64,000 nucleotides of DNA, from contig WYBX01000086.1 in NCBI GenBank assembly GCA_011525695.1, positions 124,001 to 188,000 on the forward strand. The letters are read 5' to 3'. The notes under the pieces were generated by a model, which worked only from the letters and a program-made list of their open reading frames with translations, did no database searches and had not been told where the DNA came from. This document shows, piece by piece, positions 26,901 to 35,100 of the stretch (within the stretch, counting starts at the first letter, position 1; every line of letters starts with the position of its first letter). Made by a program: the position numbers and the translations under genes. Origin of the DNA: Verrucomicrobiia bacterium. GTDB taxonomy: Bacteria > Verrucomicrobiota > Verrucomicrobiia > Opitutales > Opitutaceae.

Positions 26901-26998
26901 GGCTTGAAGAGCGCGCCAACACCATTGGTGGCTACACCACCGTGTACGCGGTGCCGGAGCCGCGCAGCTTCATCCTCACGAATACATTTTCGTTCTAA
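23915..26998 (+). CDS. TonB-dependent receptor (Opitutaceae type)
   Basis: Outer-membrane active transporter of 1027 residues for a glycan fragment or siderophore-like ligand. The ATG at 23915 (MKPLPCLCALLGSLGLIAPA) starts a signal peptide ending near SLSAQA. The segment IVLSPFEVTAGSDKGYAARE is the TonB-box-like entry seen in verrucomicrobial receptors. The plug follows (KDVPSQVSIMTREFLDDIG through NAILFGNGNPGGIVDASF), then the barrel to the terminal ILTNTFSF, ending in Phe as outer-membrane barrels do. It is complete, unlike the receptor at 13159. The LacI regulator is divergent and a sulfatase lies 124 bases downstream, suggesting uptake of a sulfated oligosaccharide. Confidence 0.9.
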   Translation: MKPLPCLCALLGSLGLIAPASLSAQAVTPLPPTAASSADAGGETGETIVLSPFEVTAGSDKGYAARETLAGTRFKSDLKDVPSQVSIMTREFLDDIGSVSMEDAYRYSANIENTAEYASATNGGGDFNTGVLNTRAANRIRGLTSPGVTHDFFQTNVLQDIYNLERLSISSGPNAILFGNGNPGGIVDASFIRANLQRPRHEVSIRTDNYGSLRGSFDLNQPLVTERVALRLAAVRARDEHWREPGGRDDDRYFGTITVRPHRTTTLRAYYEDSMVDMTTPRNVRMGDQVTPWIAAGRPAFNNGLDSPTVINASNNGIFARNTATRTVLVLGAAAAGTPYAVWGSANTANIALPTTRYSVHTIGPGSNPNQTGTDSHIYSLPYDEAIAPFDVSVNGNGTRNLMYGKIWGASIEQRLPGSLHLQVDYNREQLRNPISDFLRGIHSAVRADANLFLPDRVTPNPNFGRYYVECEPRVFGFRSDMEESRAMLSYELDLTQRSDRARWLGLHRLALMYQRSENMGVQQESVPRVIPAGVDPASIVDVWAGPLYNTFALRNYLSNPADAATGRTYYLDLPFDPVRTTTYPLPDGGTYVAGYKNPYGGTGSANMVNNLAEGRVLALQSFLFKNRLVTSLGWRWDRIRQATYVTKRKTATAQSAFESIWDLDPPTDWSVYAQGSTSTQGAVLHVLPWLSVFYNQSSTWNPPTALLNPDDGSQIPGATGDGKDYGIMVRLWGDRISVRINQYENTSGPASVESYRNAIIPVVQNIENTLIDRTEDGTVNVPRPQFYDPELGTYTLSGLMGSLVSKGHEFELVANPTPNWRLTLSGARSDATASDIGRPWVNFIEQRSSIWAANADLMGPDSTNTTIGSRYLAIIQTLNQMKQADGQRVENGRDWRINLVTRYAFTEGRLRGGFVGGGYRYRSPQVLGYLASMVPNEFPLPGSPSELLVPAREAPIKGKVLSETELFLGYSRRLGRKVTWSAQLNIRNIFDQRDRLEERANTIGGYTTVYAVPEPRSFILTNTFSF

Positions 26999-27122
26999 CC
27001 CGGAGATTTCATGTACCAAGGATGAGGGACCGCCTCTCTGGCAGCGGCGTTTCCCATCGGAGACCGGGCGGCGCGGCTCCGAGCTGCCTCCGAACGTGTG
27101 CCATCATTGATCCGGATCGTTC

Positions 27123-28493
27123 ATGCTTGCTACGAGTTCATCCAACACTCCAAAACCCAACGTCCTGGTCTTCTTCACGGATCAGCAACGTTGGGACTGC
27201 TCGGGATTGCATGGCAACCCGCTGAGTTTGATGCCGAATTTCGACCGGCTGGCGGGAGCGGGAACGCATTTGCGGCAAAGTTTCACCTGCCAGCCGCTGT
27301 GTGTTCCCGCCCGAGCCGCCATGCAGACGGGTCGTTATCCGACACAGCTGGGAGTGTTTCGCAACGACACCCCGTTGCCGTTGGGTTCCCCTACGCTTGC
27401 ACACGAATTCGGGGCGGCGGGTTACCAGACTGCCTATATCGGCAAATGGCACCTCGCGCCGCGCGAGCAGCGCGGGGCCGTGCCGGTGGCCCGCCGTGGC
27501 GGCTATCGGCACTGGCTGGCGGCCAACGTGCTCGAGCTGGTATCCGACGCCTATGACTGCCGTTTGTTCGACGAGCAGGACACCGAGCACCGGCTGCCGG
27601 GCTACCGGGTCGATGCGCTGGCGGATGCCGCCATCCGCTTCATCACCACGCCCGGCAGGGCGCCGTTCTTTCTCTTCCTGTCGTTCCTCGAGCCGCATCA
27701 GCAGAACAGCCGCGACGATTTTCCCGCACCGGATGGATACGCTGCCCGCTACGCCGACCGCTGGCTCCCGCCCGATCTCGCTGCGCTCGGGGGCAGCGCA
27801 CGCCAGCATTACCCGGGCTATTGTGGCATGGTCCGCCGGCTCGACGAGGCGTTGGGCCGGATCTGCCATGCACTCATGGAGCAGCGATTGTTTGAGAATA
27901 CCATCCTTCTCTTCACGTCTGACCACGGCTGCCACTTCAAGACGCGAAACGCGGAGTACAAGCGCTCGCCGCACGAAAGCTCCGTCCGGGTGCCAACGAT
28001 GTTGCATGGACCCGGATTCATGGGCGGCGGCGCGCGGGATGAACTGGTCAGTCTCGTCGACCTCCCCCCGACGCTGCTGGATGCAGCTGGACTCCAGGTG
28101 CCGCCGGCGATGCAAGGTAATTCGCTGCTGCCGCGCCTGCGTGATCCAGCGGCACCGTGGCCGGACGATGTTCTCGTACAAGTCAGCGAGGACCAGGCCG
28201 GGCGTGCCCTCCGTACGCGACGCTGGAAATACTTTGTGACGGCGCCCGAAGCCGCGGCCGGAGCAGCGCGTGCGGCTCCTTCATGGCCGGAGTATGTGGA
28301 ACGCGCATTATATGATCTCGAGTCGGATCCTTATGAATTGGAGAACCTCATTGGTCGCCCGGCAGTACAGGGCGTCACCGCGGAACTTCGGGAGCGCCTC
28401 GCCCAACGCATCGCCGATTCGGGGGAGCCAAGGCCGCGGATCAGGGCTGCGGTAGTCGGAATGAAAGGTGCGGCCGCCGCGTTGGCAGGTTGA
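27123..28493 (+). CDS. Type I (formylglycine-dependent) sulfatase
   Basis: Hydrolyses sulfate esters, probably from a sulfated glycan. The motif CVPARAAMQTGRYP (Cys at residue 60) is the CxPxR site where Cys is converted to formylglycine. NVLVFFTDQQRWD supplies N-terminal metal-binding Asp, and FTSDHGCHF supplies the second metal-site Asp and following His. At 456 residues it is close to choline-sulfatase and iduronate-sulfatase relatives. No clear signal peptide is seen at the chosen start, so it may act in the cytoplasm on imported fragments or have an unrecognised export signal. No sulfatase-maturating enzyme is encoded in the window. It lies behind the TonB receptor and shares its probable LacI control. 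Confidence 0.9.
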   Translation: MLATSSSNTPKPNVLVFFTDQQRWDCSGLHGNPLSLMPNFDRLAGAGTHLRQSFTCQPLCVPARAAMQTGRYPTQLGVFRNDTPLPLGSPTLAHEFGAAGYQTAYIGKWHLAPREQRGAVPVARRGGYRHWLAANVLELVSDAYDCRLFDEQDTEHRLPGYRVDALADAAIRFITTPGRAPFFLFLSFLEPHQQNSRDDFPAPDGYAARYADRWLPPDLAALGGSARQHYPGYCGMVRRLDEALGRICHALMEQRLFENTILLFTSDHGCHFKTRNAEYKRSPHESSVRVPTMLHGPGFMGGGARDELVSLVDLPPTLLDAAGLQVPPAMQGNSLLPRLRDPAAPWPDDVLVQVSEDQAGRALRTRRWKYFVTAPEAAAGAARAAPSWPEYVERALYDLESDPYELENLIGRPAVQGVTAELRERLAQRIADSGEPRPRIRAAVVGMKGAAAALAG

Positions 28494-28503
28494 GGCACGC
28501 CCG

Positions 28504-28654
28504 CGTAGGGCTCAGTCTTGCTGCGCACAGCAGGATGATGCGAATCCCTGTTCGGGCGCAACCCCTCGACCCGGGGCCTTGGGCGCGTCGAACGGACGAA
28601 TCGAACGGGAACATTCCAAGGTGCTTGCGGGCGCAGCAAGGCTGCGCCCCTACG
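28504..28654. repeat. Inverted pair of GTAGGGGCGCAG-type repeats
   Basis: Left copy 28504-28526 (CGTAGGGCTCAGTCTTGCTG then CGC) and right copy 28629-28654 (GGGCGCAGCAAGGCTGCGCC then CCTACG) in opposite orientation, about 100 bases apart, in the convergent spacer between the sulfatase and astB. It is the same family as 3604-3681 and 43680-43936. Confidence 0.75.
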
Positions 28655-28677
28655 ACGTCCAAGTCCTCTGAGCATCC

Positions 28678-30039
28678 TCACACCAGCTGAAAAGGATAGA
28701 TGCTGCCGAGACCGAGCAGCTGCGTCAGTTCGTCGAGGGCCCGGCGCGATTCCTCGAGCAGCTGCGGATCCGCAAGATCGGCCGGCTGGAGACTTTCCCG
28801 GTAGTGCCTCTCCACCCAGCGTACGAGCCGGCGGTGCGTGCGGTCATTCATCCGGACGCCAGCGGGAATCAGCGCCAGTTCGGCTTCGCGCAGCACGACC
28901 CGCAACCGCAGGCAGGCGGGGCCGCCGCCATTGCGCATCGACTGGCGTAGATCCAGGTAATGCACCTGGCGGATCGGCGTCCGGCCGCTTGCGATCAGGT
29001 TCTCCAGAAAACACCGGACATGCGGGTTCGTCCGGCACTCGATCGGCGCGATCAGCGCCATCCCGCCGGCGGGCAGGGTCACCAATTGCGAGTTGAAGAG
29101 ATAGGAGCGGACGGCATCTGCCAGCGGCACCTCGGCCGCGCGCACCTCCAGGACAATCAGCTCCGCCCCGCGGTGAAGCGCGGCGAAGCGCCGGCGCAGC
29201 TCGCGCAGCAGGGACCGCTGACCGGCGAAGGCGAGCTCGTGGACGAGGAACACGTTCTCGTTGCCAACGGATACCACGTCGTTGTGAAACACCCCCGCAT
29301 CGATCGCTTCGGGGTGCTGCCGGGCAAACACCACCTGGCAGTCCGGCAGGAGGTGGCCGCGGGCGACGGCGGCCGAAGCGGCGAAGGCCTGCCGGGAGGG
29401 AAACCGCCGGGGAAGCGAGCCGGACCGGGCGGTCACGCGGTGGTCATGGCCGAATACAAACAGCTGCAGGCCGCGGCGGCCGTGCGCCGGGGCAAACCGG
29501 GTGTGGTTCGCGGCGCCTTCATCGCCGTTGCCCTGGCCGGCTGGGACGGGATCGTGGATCACGAAAGCCTCAGGTTCGCAGAAGATCGCCCGCAGGGCCC
29601 GGCCGGTCTGCGGTGGCTCGATCGACCGGTGCAGCTTCGAATTCAGATTGGCGGGCGTGAAATGGACGCGGCCATCGCCGCTGTCGACCGCCGGGGAAAC
29701 GGTCGCCGCATTGGCGACCCACATGCTCGAGGCGGAGGCGCACGCGCGCAGCAGTTCCGGCGCGTGCCGGGCTGCGGCGCGAAGGATTGCAGCATCATTG
29801 CCCGAGAAACCAAAGGCCCGCAGCGTCGCGATCGACGGTCGCTCGTGCGGCGGAAGCACCGCCTGCGGCAGCCCGAGGTCCGCCATGAACTTCATCTTGG
29901 CAAGTCCCTGCAAGGCCGCCGCGCGCGGATTCGCCACAGTGCCGCGGTGCGCCATCGAGGCGACATTACCCAGTGAAAGTCCGGCGTAATTGTGCGTCGG
30001 GCCGACGAGTCCGTCGAAATTGATTTCAACTGCCTTCAT
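28678..30039 (-). CDS. astB: N-succinylarginine dihydrolase AstB
   Basis: Second enzyme of the arginine succinyltransferase pathway: converts N2-succinylarginine to succinylornithine, two ammonia and CO2 in the cytoplasm. The 453-residue product begins VEINFDGLVGPTHNYAGLS, the AstB signature; HEAT-repeat-free amidinotransferase fold segments follow, with FHNDVVSVGNENVFLVHE holding the central His/Glu residues and MRNGGGPACLRLRVVL holding the expected catalytic Cys near the C-terminus. It follows astD with three bases between and is the last gene of a four-gene leftward operon. Confidence 0.94.
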   Translation of the reverse strand: MKAVEINFDGLVGPTHNYAGLSLGNVASMAHRGTVANPRAAALQGLAKMKFMADLGLPQAVLPPHERPSIATLRAFGFSGNDAAILRAAARHAPELLRACASASSMWVANAATVSPAVDSGDGRVHFTPANLNSKLHRSIEPPQTGRALRAIFCEPEAFVIHDPVPAGQGNGDEGAANHTRFAPAHGRRGLQLFVFGHDHRVTARSGSLPRRFPSRQAFAASAAVARGHLLPDCQVVFARQHPEAIDAGVFHNDVVSVGNENVFLVHELAFAGQRSLLRELRRRFAALHRGAELIVLEVRAAEVPLADAVRSYLFNSQLVTLPAGGMALIAPIECRTNPHVRCFLENLIASGRTPIRQVHYLDLRQSMRNGGGPACLRLRVVLREAELALIPAGVRMNDRTHRRLVRWVERHYRESLQPADLADPQLLEESRRALDELTQLLGLGSIYPFQLV

Positions 30040-30042
30040 CGC

Positions 30043-31452
30043 TCAGCTGATCCCAGGCGGCAGCGCTCCGGGAAGTTTCAGCTCCGGTACCTCGATGCTG
30101 GCGACGGGGTATGCGCAATAGTCGGCGGCGAACAGGCCGCTTGGCCGGTGGTTGCCGCTGAATCCGATCCCCCCGAACGGCGCGGCGCCGCTCGCCCCGG
30201 TGAGCGGCTGGTTCCAGTTGATGATCCCCGCGCGAATGTCGCGCCGGAAGTGTTCGTAACGCGCCCCATCATCGCTGATCAACCCGGCGGCGAGTCCAAA
30301 ACGGGTCGCATTGGCGGCCCGGATGGCCGCCTCGAAATCCGGCACCCGCACCAGCTGGAGCAGCGGGCCGAAAATCTCCTCATCGGGGGATGGCGCGGAC
30401 ATCGGCGTCACGTCGATGACTCCCGGCGCGAGCAATCCCGTGCCCGGCTGGAGATGGCGGGCCGCGATGATGCTTCGCGCGCCGGCTGCCTGGAGCTTTG
30501 CCTGGCTCTCGAGGATCGCATGCGCGGCACGTTCCGAGATTACGGGCCCGCAGAACGGCTCGGGCACATCAGTGGGCGCGCCGATCCGGAGCCGGCCAAT
30601 CAATGCCTTGACTGCCTCGACCACGGCGTCGCCGTCGGCGCCGGCGGGAACAATCAGCCGGCGGGCGCAGGTGCATCGCTGGCCGGCGGTGAGGAAGGCC
30701 GATTGGATGACGAGCAGCGCCGCGGCCGCGAGATCGCGGGCGGACCAGACGACGAGCGGGTTGTTGCCGCCAAGCTCGAGGGCGAGGATCCTCCCGGGGG
30801 TGCGGGCAAATTGCTGCGCGAGCCAGAGGCCGGTGGGCGCCGAGCCGGTAAAGAACAGCCCGTCGATTCCCGCGTGCGTCGCGAGCGCCGCACCGGTTTC
30901 GCGCCCGCCCTGCACGAGTTGGAGCACGCCGGCGGGCAGGCCCGACTCGCGCCAGGCCGCGAGCGTGAGTTCGGCGGTCAGCGGCGCGTATTCGCTTGGC
31001 TTGAACACGACGGTGTTGCCGGCGAGGAGCGCGGGCACGATGTGGCCGTTGGGGAGGTGACCGGGAAAGTTGAACGGTCCAAAAACGGCGCAGACGCCAT
31101 GCGGCCTGAAACGGGTCACGGCCGGGCCGCCGGCAAACTCCGCGTTGCGCTGCGCATGGCCGCGGATCGCGAATTCCACCTTCGTCATCATCGTCTGCAC
31201 CTCGGCCAGCGCCTCCCATCGCGGTTTGCCAATCTCCCGCGAAATCGCCTCCGCCAAATCCGGTTTCCGCGCCTCGAGCACCCTGGCGAATCCGCGCAGA
31301 TGCGCTTCCCGTTCGACCAGCGGGAGACTTGACCAGCGCCGAAAGGCATCGCGCGCGCGGACCACGGCTGCATCCACCTCCGCACCCGTTGCGGCGGGAC
31401 CCGCCCAGACGCGTTCACCCGTGGCGGGGTTGATGGAGGAGAACGTCGTCAT
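30043..31452 (-). CDS. astD: Succinylglutamate semialdehyde dehydrogenase AstD
   Basis: NAD-dependent aldehyde dehydrogenase that oxidises N-succinylglutamate semialdehyde to succinylglutamate, step four of AST. The 469-residue product has the ALDH landmarks VFGPFNFPGHLPNGHIVPAL, the general-base Glu in ALELGGNNPLVV and the catalytic Cys in TAGQRCTCARRL. The ATG at 31450-31452 (MTTFSSINPATGERV) was chosen; it overlaps the astA stop by four bases (ATGA). The AstD assignment rather than generic ALDH rests on the flanking astA and astB and the GNIVFKPS-like substrate entry (NTVVFKPSEYAPLTAEL). Confidence 0.93.
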   Translation of the reverse strand: MTTFSSINPATGERVWAGPAATGAEVDAAVVRARDAFRRWSSLPLVEREAHLRGFARVLEARKPDLAEAISREIGKPRWEALAEVQTMMTKVEFAIRGHAQRNAEFAGGPAVTRFRPHGVCAVFGPFNFPGHLPNGHIVPALLAGNTVVFKPSEYAPLTAELTLAAWRESGLPAGVLQLVQGGRETGAALATHAGIDGLFFTGSAPTGLWLAQQFARTPGRILALELGGNNPLVVWSARDLAAAALLVIQSAFLTAGQRCTCARRLIVPAGADGDAVVEAVKALIGRLRIGAPTDVPEPFCGPVISERAAHAILESQAKLQAAGARSIIAARHLQPGTGLLAPGVIDVTPMSAPSPDEEIFGPLLQLVRVPDFEAAIRAANATRFGLAAGLISDDGARYEHFRRDIRAGIINWNQPLTGASGAAPFGGIGFSGNHRPSGLFAADYCAYPVASIEVPELKLPGALPPGIS

Positions 31453-32489
31453 GGCTGTCGTGGGATCACTCGCAGAGGTGCCATCCAAACCGGGTTGCCC
31501 GGCTCGAGATCCAGCGCTGAGGCGGTTTCGCGGTTCAGCGAGATCGAGCCGTCCTCGTGCGTGAGCGCAGCGGCGACCACGGCGCGAAAATCCAGCGAGC
31601 CGTTGGCAAGCAGCAGCGGACTGGCATTCGCCGGCACCGCCGCCGCCCCGCTGCGCAGGGTTGCCGTCCGTGCCTCCCGGATTGCGCGGACTTCCGCGAC
31701 GACCGCTCGCACGAGCGGACCCGCGTCGAAGATATCCACTTCGTTGCTACGGACGAAACCCTCGGCCTCGAGGAGCGCCAGGGCCGGCTCCGTGTCATGG
31801 TGCACCCGGCCGATCACGGCCTGAACCGCAGCCGGCAGGAGGGGCACGTAAATTGGATGCCGCGGCATCAAATCCGCGATGAACTGCTTCTCGCCCAGCC
31901 CGGACAGCACGTCGGCGCGGTAGAAGTCGAACTCGAAGAAGTGACGGCCGACCGCCTCCCAGAAGGGCGAGCGGCCGGTTTGATCGATGTAACCGCGCAT
32001 CTCGGCGATCAGGGTCGGCGTGAAGCGGGTGCGGTGCGCGGCAATGAAGAGCAGCCGGGCAAGCGAGAGCAGCCGGCCTGCTCCCCCTCGGCGGCGATCG
32101 CTGCGCAGGAAGAGCGAGCAAAGTTCGGACGGGCCGCGATGCTCCTGGCGCAGGTGCAACACCGGCACTTCGCGGACGATTCCCAGTGGCGGATGCGCGT
32201 GCTGTTCGGGCCGGATTTCGTAGGTGTACCATGGCTCGAATCCGCCCACGCGCGCCGCAATCCCGGAGACGCCGACGAGTTCGTGGTTCACCGTGTCCTC
32301 GAGCGCGAACAGATAATATTCACCCTGCGGCTGCCGCACTCGGGGCCGGAAAGCGTGCAGCGAGTCATCAATCCGTGCCGCCAGGAACGACTCGTCCGGC
32401 GGCAGCGTGGTCAATCCGCCACCGGTCGATTGCGCGAGCGCATTCAGCCCGGCCAGATCGGATTCGCGGATGGGTCGGAGAACATGCAC
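31449..32489 (-). CDS. astA: Arginine N-succinyltransferase AstA
   Basis: First enzyme of AST: transfers succinyl from succinyl-CoA to the alpha-amino group of arginine. The 346-residue product opens with LRPIRESDLAGLNALAQSTG and shows the family's GEYYLFALED, GPSELCSLFLRSDRRRGGAG (acyl-CoA-binding region) and EAVGRHFFEFDF. The start is a GTG at 32487-32489; the nearby ATG at 32485 is out of frame. The single-subunit form is closest to the E. coli-type AstA. Succinyl-CoA supply ties this to the TCA cycle. It lies 88 bases behind the M20 peptidase gene. Confidence 0.92.
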   Translation of the reverse strand: MHVLRPIRESDLAGLNALAQSTGGGLTTLPPDESFLAARIDDSLHAFRPRVRQPQGEYYLFALEDTVNHELVGVSGIAARVGGFEPWYTYEIRPEQHAHPPLGIVREVPVLHLRQEHRGPSELCSLFLRSDRRRGGAGRLLSLARLLFIAAHRTRFTPTLIAEMRGYIDQTGRSPFWEAVGRHFFEFDFYRADVLSGLGEKQFIADLMPRHPIYVPLLPAAVQAVIGRVHHDTEPALALLEAEGFVRSNEVDIFDAGPLVRAVVAEVRAIREARTATLRSGAAAVPANASPLLLANGSLDFRAVVAAALTHEDGSISLNRETASALDLEPGNPVWMAPLRVIPRQP

Positions 32490-32577
32490 GGCAGGAGGGG
32501 CAACCAGTAAGCATAGCTGCTCCGTGCCAAAGGGCCATACGCCATTTGTCCGAAATGGATCCGGACAGACCTGTCAC

Positions 32578-33762
32578 TCAGCGGCCTGGCGATGCGTCGC
32601 CGATCGCCTTCCGGTACAGCCAGAGAGCGGCAATTTGGGCGCGGCTGGCAATGCTCGGCACATCCACGATTTCGCGGCCGCTGTGGAGGTGATCACCGAC
32701 GGGGCCGACACCGTCCAGATTCGGCAGACCGGCGGCGGAAAGTAGATTGCCGTCAGAGCCACCACCCGCATGCACCCAGCTGAAGGGCGCGACCCCGATG
32801 TCACCGGCGGCGCGCTGCCATTCGGCAAACGCTTTCTCCTCGGCGGGGTGGCATTCCTTGGGTGGCCGATTGAAGCCGCCCGCGAGCTCGAGTTTGAAGC
32901 CATCGCGGGAGTTGATGGTGGCGGCGAGTGCCTCGAGTCGGGCCAGCAGCGGCTCGCGATCAGCAACCGTCGTGATGCGCAGATCGATTTCCGCCTCGGC
33001 AAAATCCGGAACGACGTTGGTGGCCGGGCTGCCGCCGCGGATGTTGCCCACGTTGAGCAGGACGCCGGGCATCTCCTCCGGGACTCGGCTGGCGCCAAGC
33101 AGAAACTCCGCGAGCGCGACGATCGCATTGCGGCCATCGTTGGGAACCTTGGCCGCATGGGCGGCGCGGCCCCGGCAGGTGGCGACGAGGGTGCCGGTGC
33201 CCTTGCGCGAATGCACGATGTCGCCATTCGGACGGGCGGGTTCAAATACGAGGGCGAACTGCGCCCGGCGGGCCGCATCGGCCAGGAGAGGTGCGCTGGC
33301 GCGCGAACCGGTCTCCTCATCCGGAGTCAGCAGCACCTCCCAGCCGAGATTGCCGCCATGCTCCGTGTCTTCGAATGCCTGGAGGGCGGCAAGCAGCGCA
33401 ACGAGCCCGCCCTTCATGTCGGCAACACCCGGCCCGTTCAGTCGGATCGCGTCAATCCAGCGGCAGTGCTGAAATGGGTCATCAGGAGGGTAGACGGTAT
33501 CGAAGTGGCCGCTGAGGAGGATCTGAGTGGGCGCGGATGGACGCATCGCAATCTGCAGCGCAGGGGCGATGTCGTTCCCAAGCGTCACGTCGGCAACCTG
33601 GGCGCCAGGAATCCGGCTGAAGGCGGCGCGCAGCGCGTCCCGCATCCGGTCGAGCCCGGCGCGGTGGCCCGAGCCGGAATTGATTTCGCTCCAGGCGATC
33701 AGCAATGCCGCCAGTTCGGCCGTGCGTTCCGGCAGCCGGATAATCGAGGAAGGGAGTGTCAT
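32578..33762 (-). CDS. M20-family metallohydrolase (carboxypeptidase G2/DapE-like), possible succinylglutamate desuccinylase
   Basis: Di-zinc amidohydrolase of 394 residues. Metal and catalytic residues are visible: LLSGHFDTVYP (His near residue 86), GPGVADMKGG (bridging Asp near 115), TPDEETGS (Glu pair near 149-150) and GDHLHSGREI (C-terminal His); GRAAHAAKVPNDGRNAI is the dimerisation-domain contact. The ATG at 33760-33762 was chosen; an AGGAG lies 12 bases upstream. It heads the operon M20-astA-astD-astB, in which the dedicated desuccinylase astE is absent. M20 enzymes such as DapE cleave N-succinyl groups, so replacing AstE is an attractive inference. A plain aminoacyl-glutamate carboxypeptidase remains possible. 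Confidence 0.85.
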   Translation of the reverse strand: MTLPSSIIRLPERTAELAALLIAWSEINSGSGHRAGLDRMRDALRAAFSRIPGAQVADVTLGNDIAPALQIAMRPSAPTQILLSGHFDTVYPPDDPFQHCRWIDAIRLNGPGVADMKGGLVALLAALQAFEDTEHGGNLGWEVLLTPDEETGSRASAPLLADAARRAQFALVFEPARPNGDIVHSRKGTGTLVATCRGRAAHAAKVPNDGRNAIVALAEFLLGASRVPEEMPGVLLNVGNIRGGSPATNVVPDFAEAEIDLRITTVADREPLLARLEALAATINSRDGFKLELAGGFNRPPKECHPAEEKAFAEWQRAAGDIGVAPFSWVHAGGGSDGNLLSAAGLPNLDGVGPVGDHLHSGREIVDVPSIASRAQIAALWLYRKAIGDASPGR

Positions 33763-34009
33763 GGTTCTGCGGAGCTCCTGCGGAAGCATTGTAGCTGCGA
33801 GCGCCCGCGAGCGGAAGCAGCTAGCCGGTTATTTCAGGGGGATGCGGCGCCCTCGCCGCGTTTCGCTCGAACACCGCGGGCGCCGCGGCTCCAACAATAC
33901 ACTCGGGTCGAAGTGCACCTCGAGAGTGCGCTGCTATCGATGCGAATCGTTCATTCTTGCGACGATGTCGTCGTTCTCGTTCTCGTAAGGAAGGCTGGGC
34001 CCGGCGCGC

Positions 34010-34783
34010 TCAGCAGCCGTAAACGCCGCCGTTGATGTCGAGGGTGGCGCCGGTGATGAACCCGTCGAATTCGGCGGCGAGGAAGACGGCGGCGCGCGCC
34101 ACGTCATCTGCGGTTCCGCCGCGGCCGATCGGGATGCCTGCGATGGTGGCGCGGGCGGCCTCCGGCGACGTGTGGGTGTTGTGAAAACTCGTGCCGAGGA
34201 TCAGGCCCGGGGCGAGGGCGTTCACGCGAATGCCGTGCGGACCGAGTTCGGTCGCGAGCGCACGGGTGAACGTGAGCAGGGCACCCTTGGCAGTGGCATA
34301 GGCCAGCGAGCCGGGGTGGCCGCCCTTTCGGCCGGCGAGGGAGGAGAGATTCACGATGCTCGCACCGCCATTCGCCTTGGCCGCGGCGGCGAGATGGGCC
34401 GTGGCCGCACGGCTGATGCGACGCGCGCTGCCCAGGTTGAGGGACATGGTCTCCGCCCAGAAGGAATCGTCCGCCTCGAGAAAGGACTTCCGCGCGATCA
34501 GGGAACCGGCGTTGTTCACGAGCACGTCCAGTCCGCCAAGGTATTCGACCGCACGGGCGACAATACGATCGCATTCCTCCGATTCGGTGAGATCGCCGGG
34601 GAGTGCGGCACATCTCCGGCCAAGCTTCTTGGCCTCGTCGGCCAGCGCGCGAGCAGCGCCGGCACTGTGACGATAATGGACGACAATGTCGCACCCTGCC
34701 TGAAGCAGGTGGCGGCTGATCGCGAGGCCGATGCCTTGGGCGCCGGCCGTGACGAGCGCACGCTTACCGAGGAGTTTGCTCAT
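34010..34783 (-). CDS. Short-chain dehydrogenase/reductase (SDR)
   Basis: NAD(P)-dependent oxidoreductase of 257 residues, classical SDR. The nucleotide-binding motif reads TAGAQGIGLA instead of TGxxxGIG (Ala for the second Gly), NNAGS is the structural NAG motif, VNLSSLAG supplies the catalytic Ser and YATAK the catalytic Tyr-Lys pair. FabG-like proteins of this class reduce 3-oxoacyl or sugar ketones; the substrate is unknown. The ATG at 34781-34783 (MSKLLGKRALV) is used because the in-frame extension upstream is merely a translation of the fourfold GGGACAGGT repeat. No operon partner. Confidence 0.85.
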   Translation of the reverse strand: MSKLLGKRALVTAGAQGIGLAISRHLLQAGCDIVVHYRHSAGAARALADEAKKLGRRCAALPGDLTESEECDRIVARAVEYLGGLDVLVNNAGSLIARKSFLEADDSFWAETMSLNLGSARRISRAATAHLAAAAKANGGASIVNLSSLAGRKGGHPGSLAYATAKGALLTFTRALATELGPHGIRVNALAPGLILGTSFHNTHTSPEAARATIAGIPIGRGGTADDVARAAVFLAAEFDGFITGATLDINGGVYGC

Positions 34784-34862
34784 GAATAGAGGGTTAAATC
34801 CATTACTGACCATGATCTTGGGACGGAAGACAAGCCATGGCTGGGCCAGAATCGTGGACTCG

Positions 34863-35017
34863 AAATTGACCTGTCCCTTTCGAGCGTGCCTGAGCCCGGA
34901 ATTGACCTGTCCCTTGCGGGCGCGTCCTGAAATTGAGCGCATGCTGCAATTAACCTGTCCCTATGGGGCGCGGACCCCTCATCTCGAGCCGCGCTTGACG
35001 AAATTAACCTGTCCCTT
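34863..35017. repeat. Four direct copies of AATTRACCTGTCCCT
   Basis: Copies at 34864-34878, 34900-34914, 34948-34962 and 35002-35016, the first two with G and the last two with A at the variable position. Start-to-start spacing is 36, 48 and 54 bases, all multiples of six. A partial AAATTGAGCG lies between copies 2 and 3. The spacers are not conserved, so this is neither a CRISPR nor a simple tandem array. Confidence 0.8.
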
Positions 35018-35084
35018 GCAACCACGGAGGTGAGCTTACGCATCCTCTTGGGGGTGACTAAGGTGAGGGATACCTAGTGAGTCG

Positions 35085-35100
35085 TAGGGTTAATACCCTA
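35085..35100. promoter_or_regulatory. Candidate regulatory palindrome upstream of PEP-CTERM gene
   Basis: TAGGGT and ACCCTA around TAAT, 52 bases upstream of the ATG at 35152; a second weak pair CCTA/TAGG overlaps its left edge. It looks like a dimeric regulator site. No sigma-54 or other promoter consensus could be assigned with confidence. Confidence 0.35.

Noticed and set aside
33958..33990. GTCGTCGTTCTCGTTCTCGT phrase
   Set aside because: Looks like a short degenerate microsatellite in a spacer; no copies clear enough to define a family here.
34863..35017. Possible CRISPR array
   Set aside because: Only four 15-base repeats with unequal 21-39-base gaps, no cas genes, and sequence variation at a fixed position; it does not meet array criteria.
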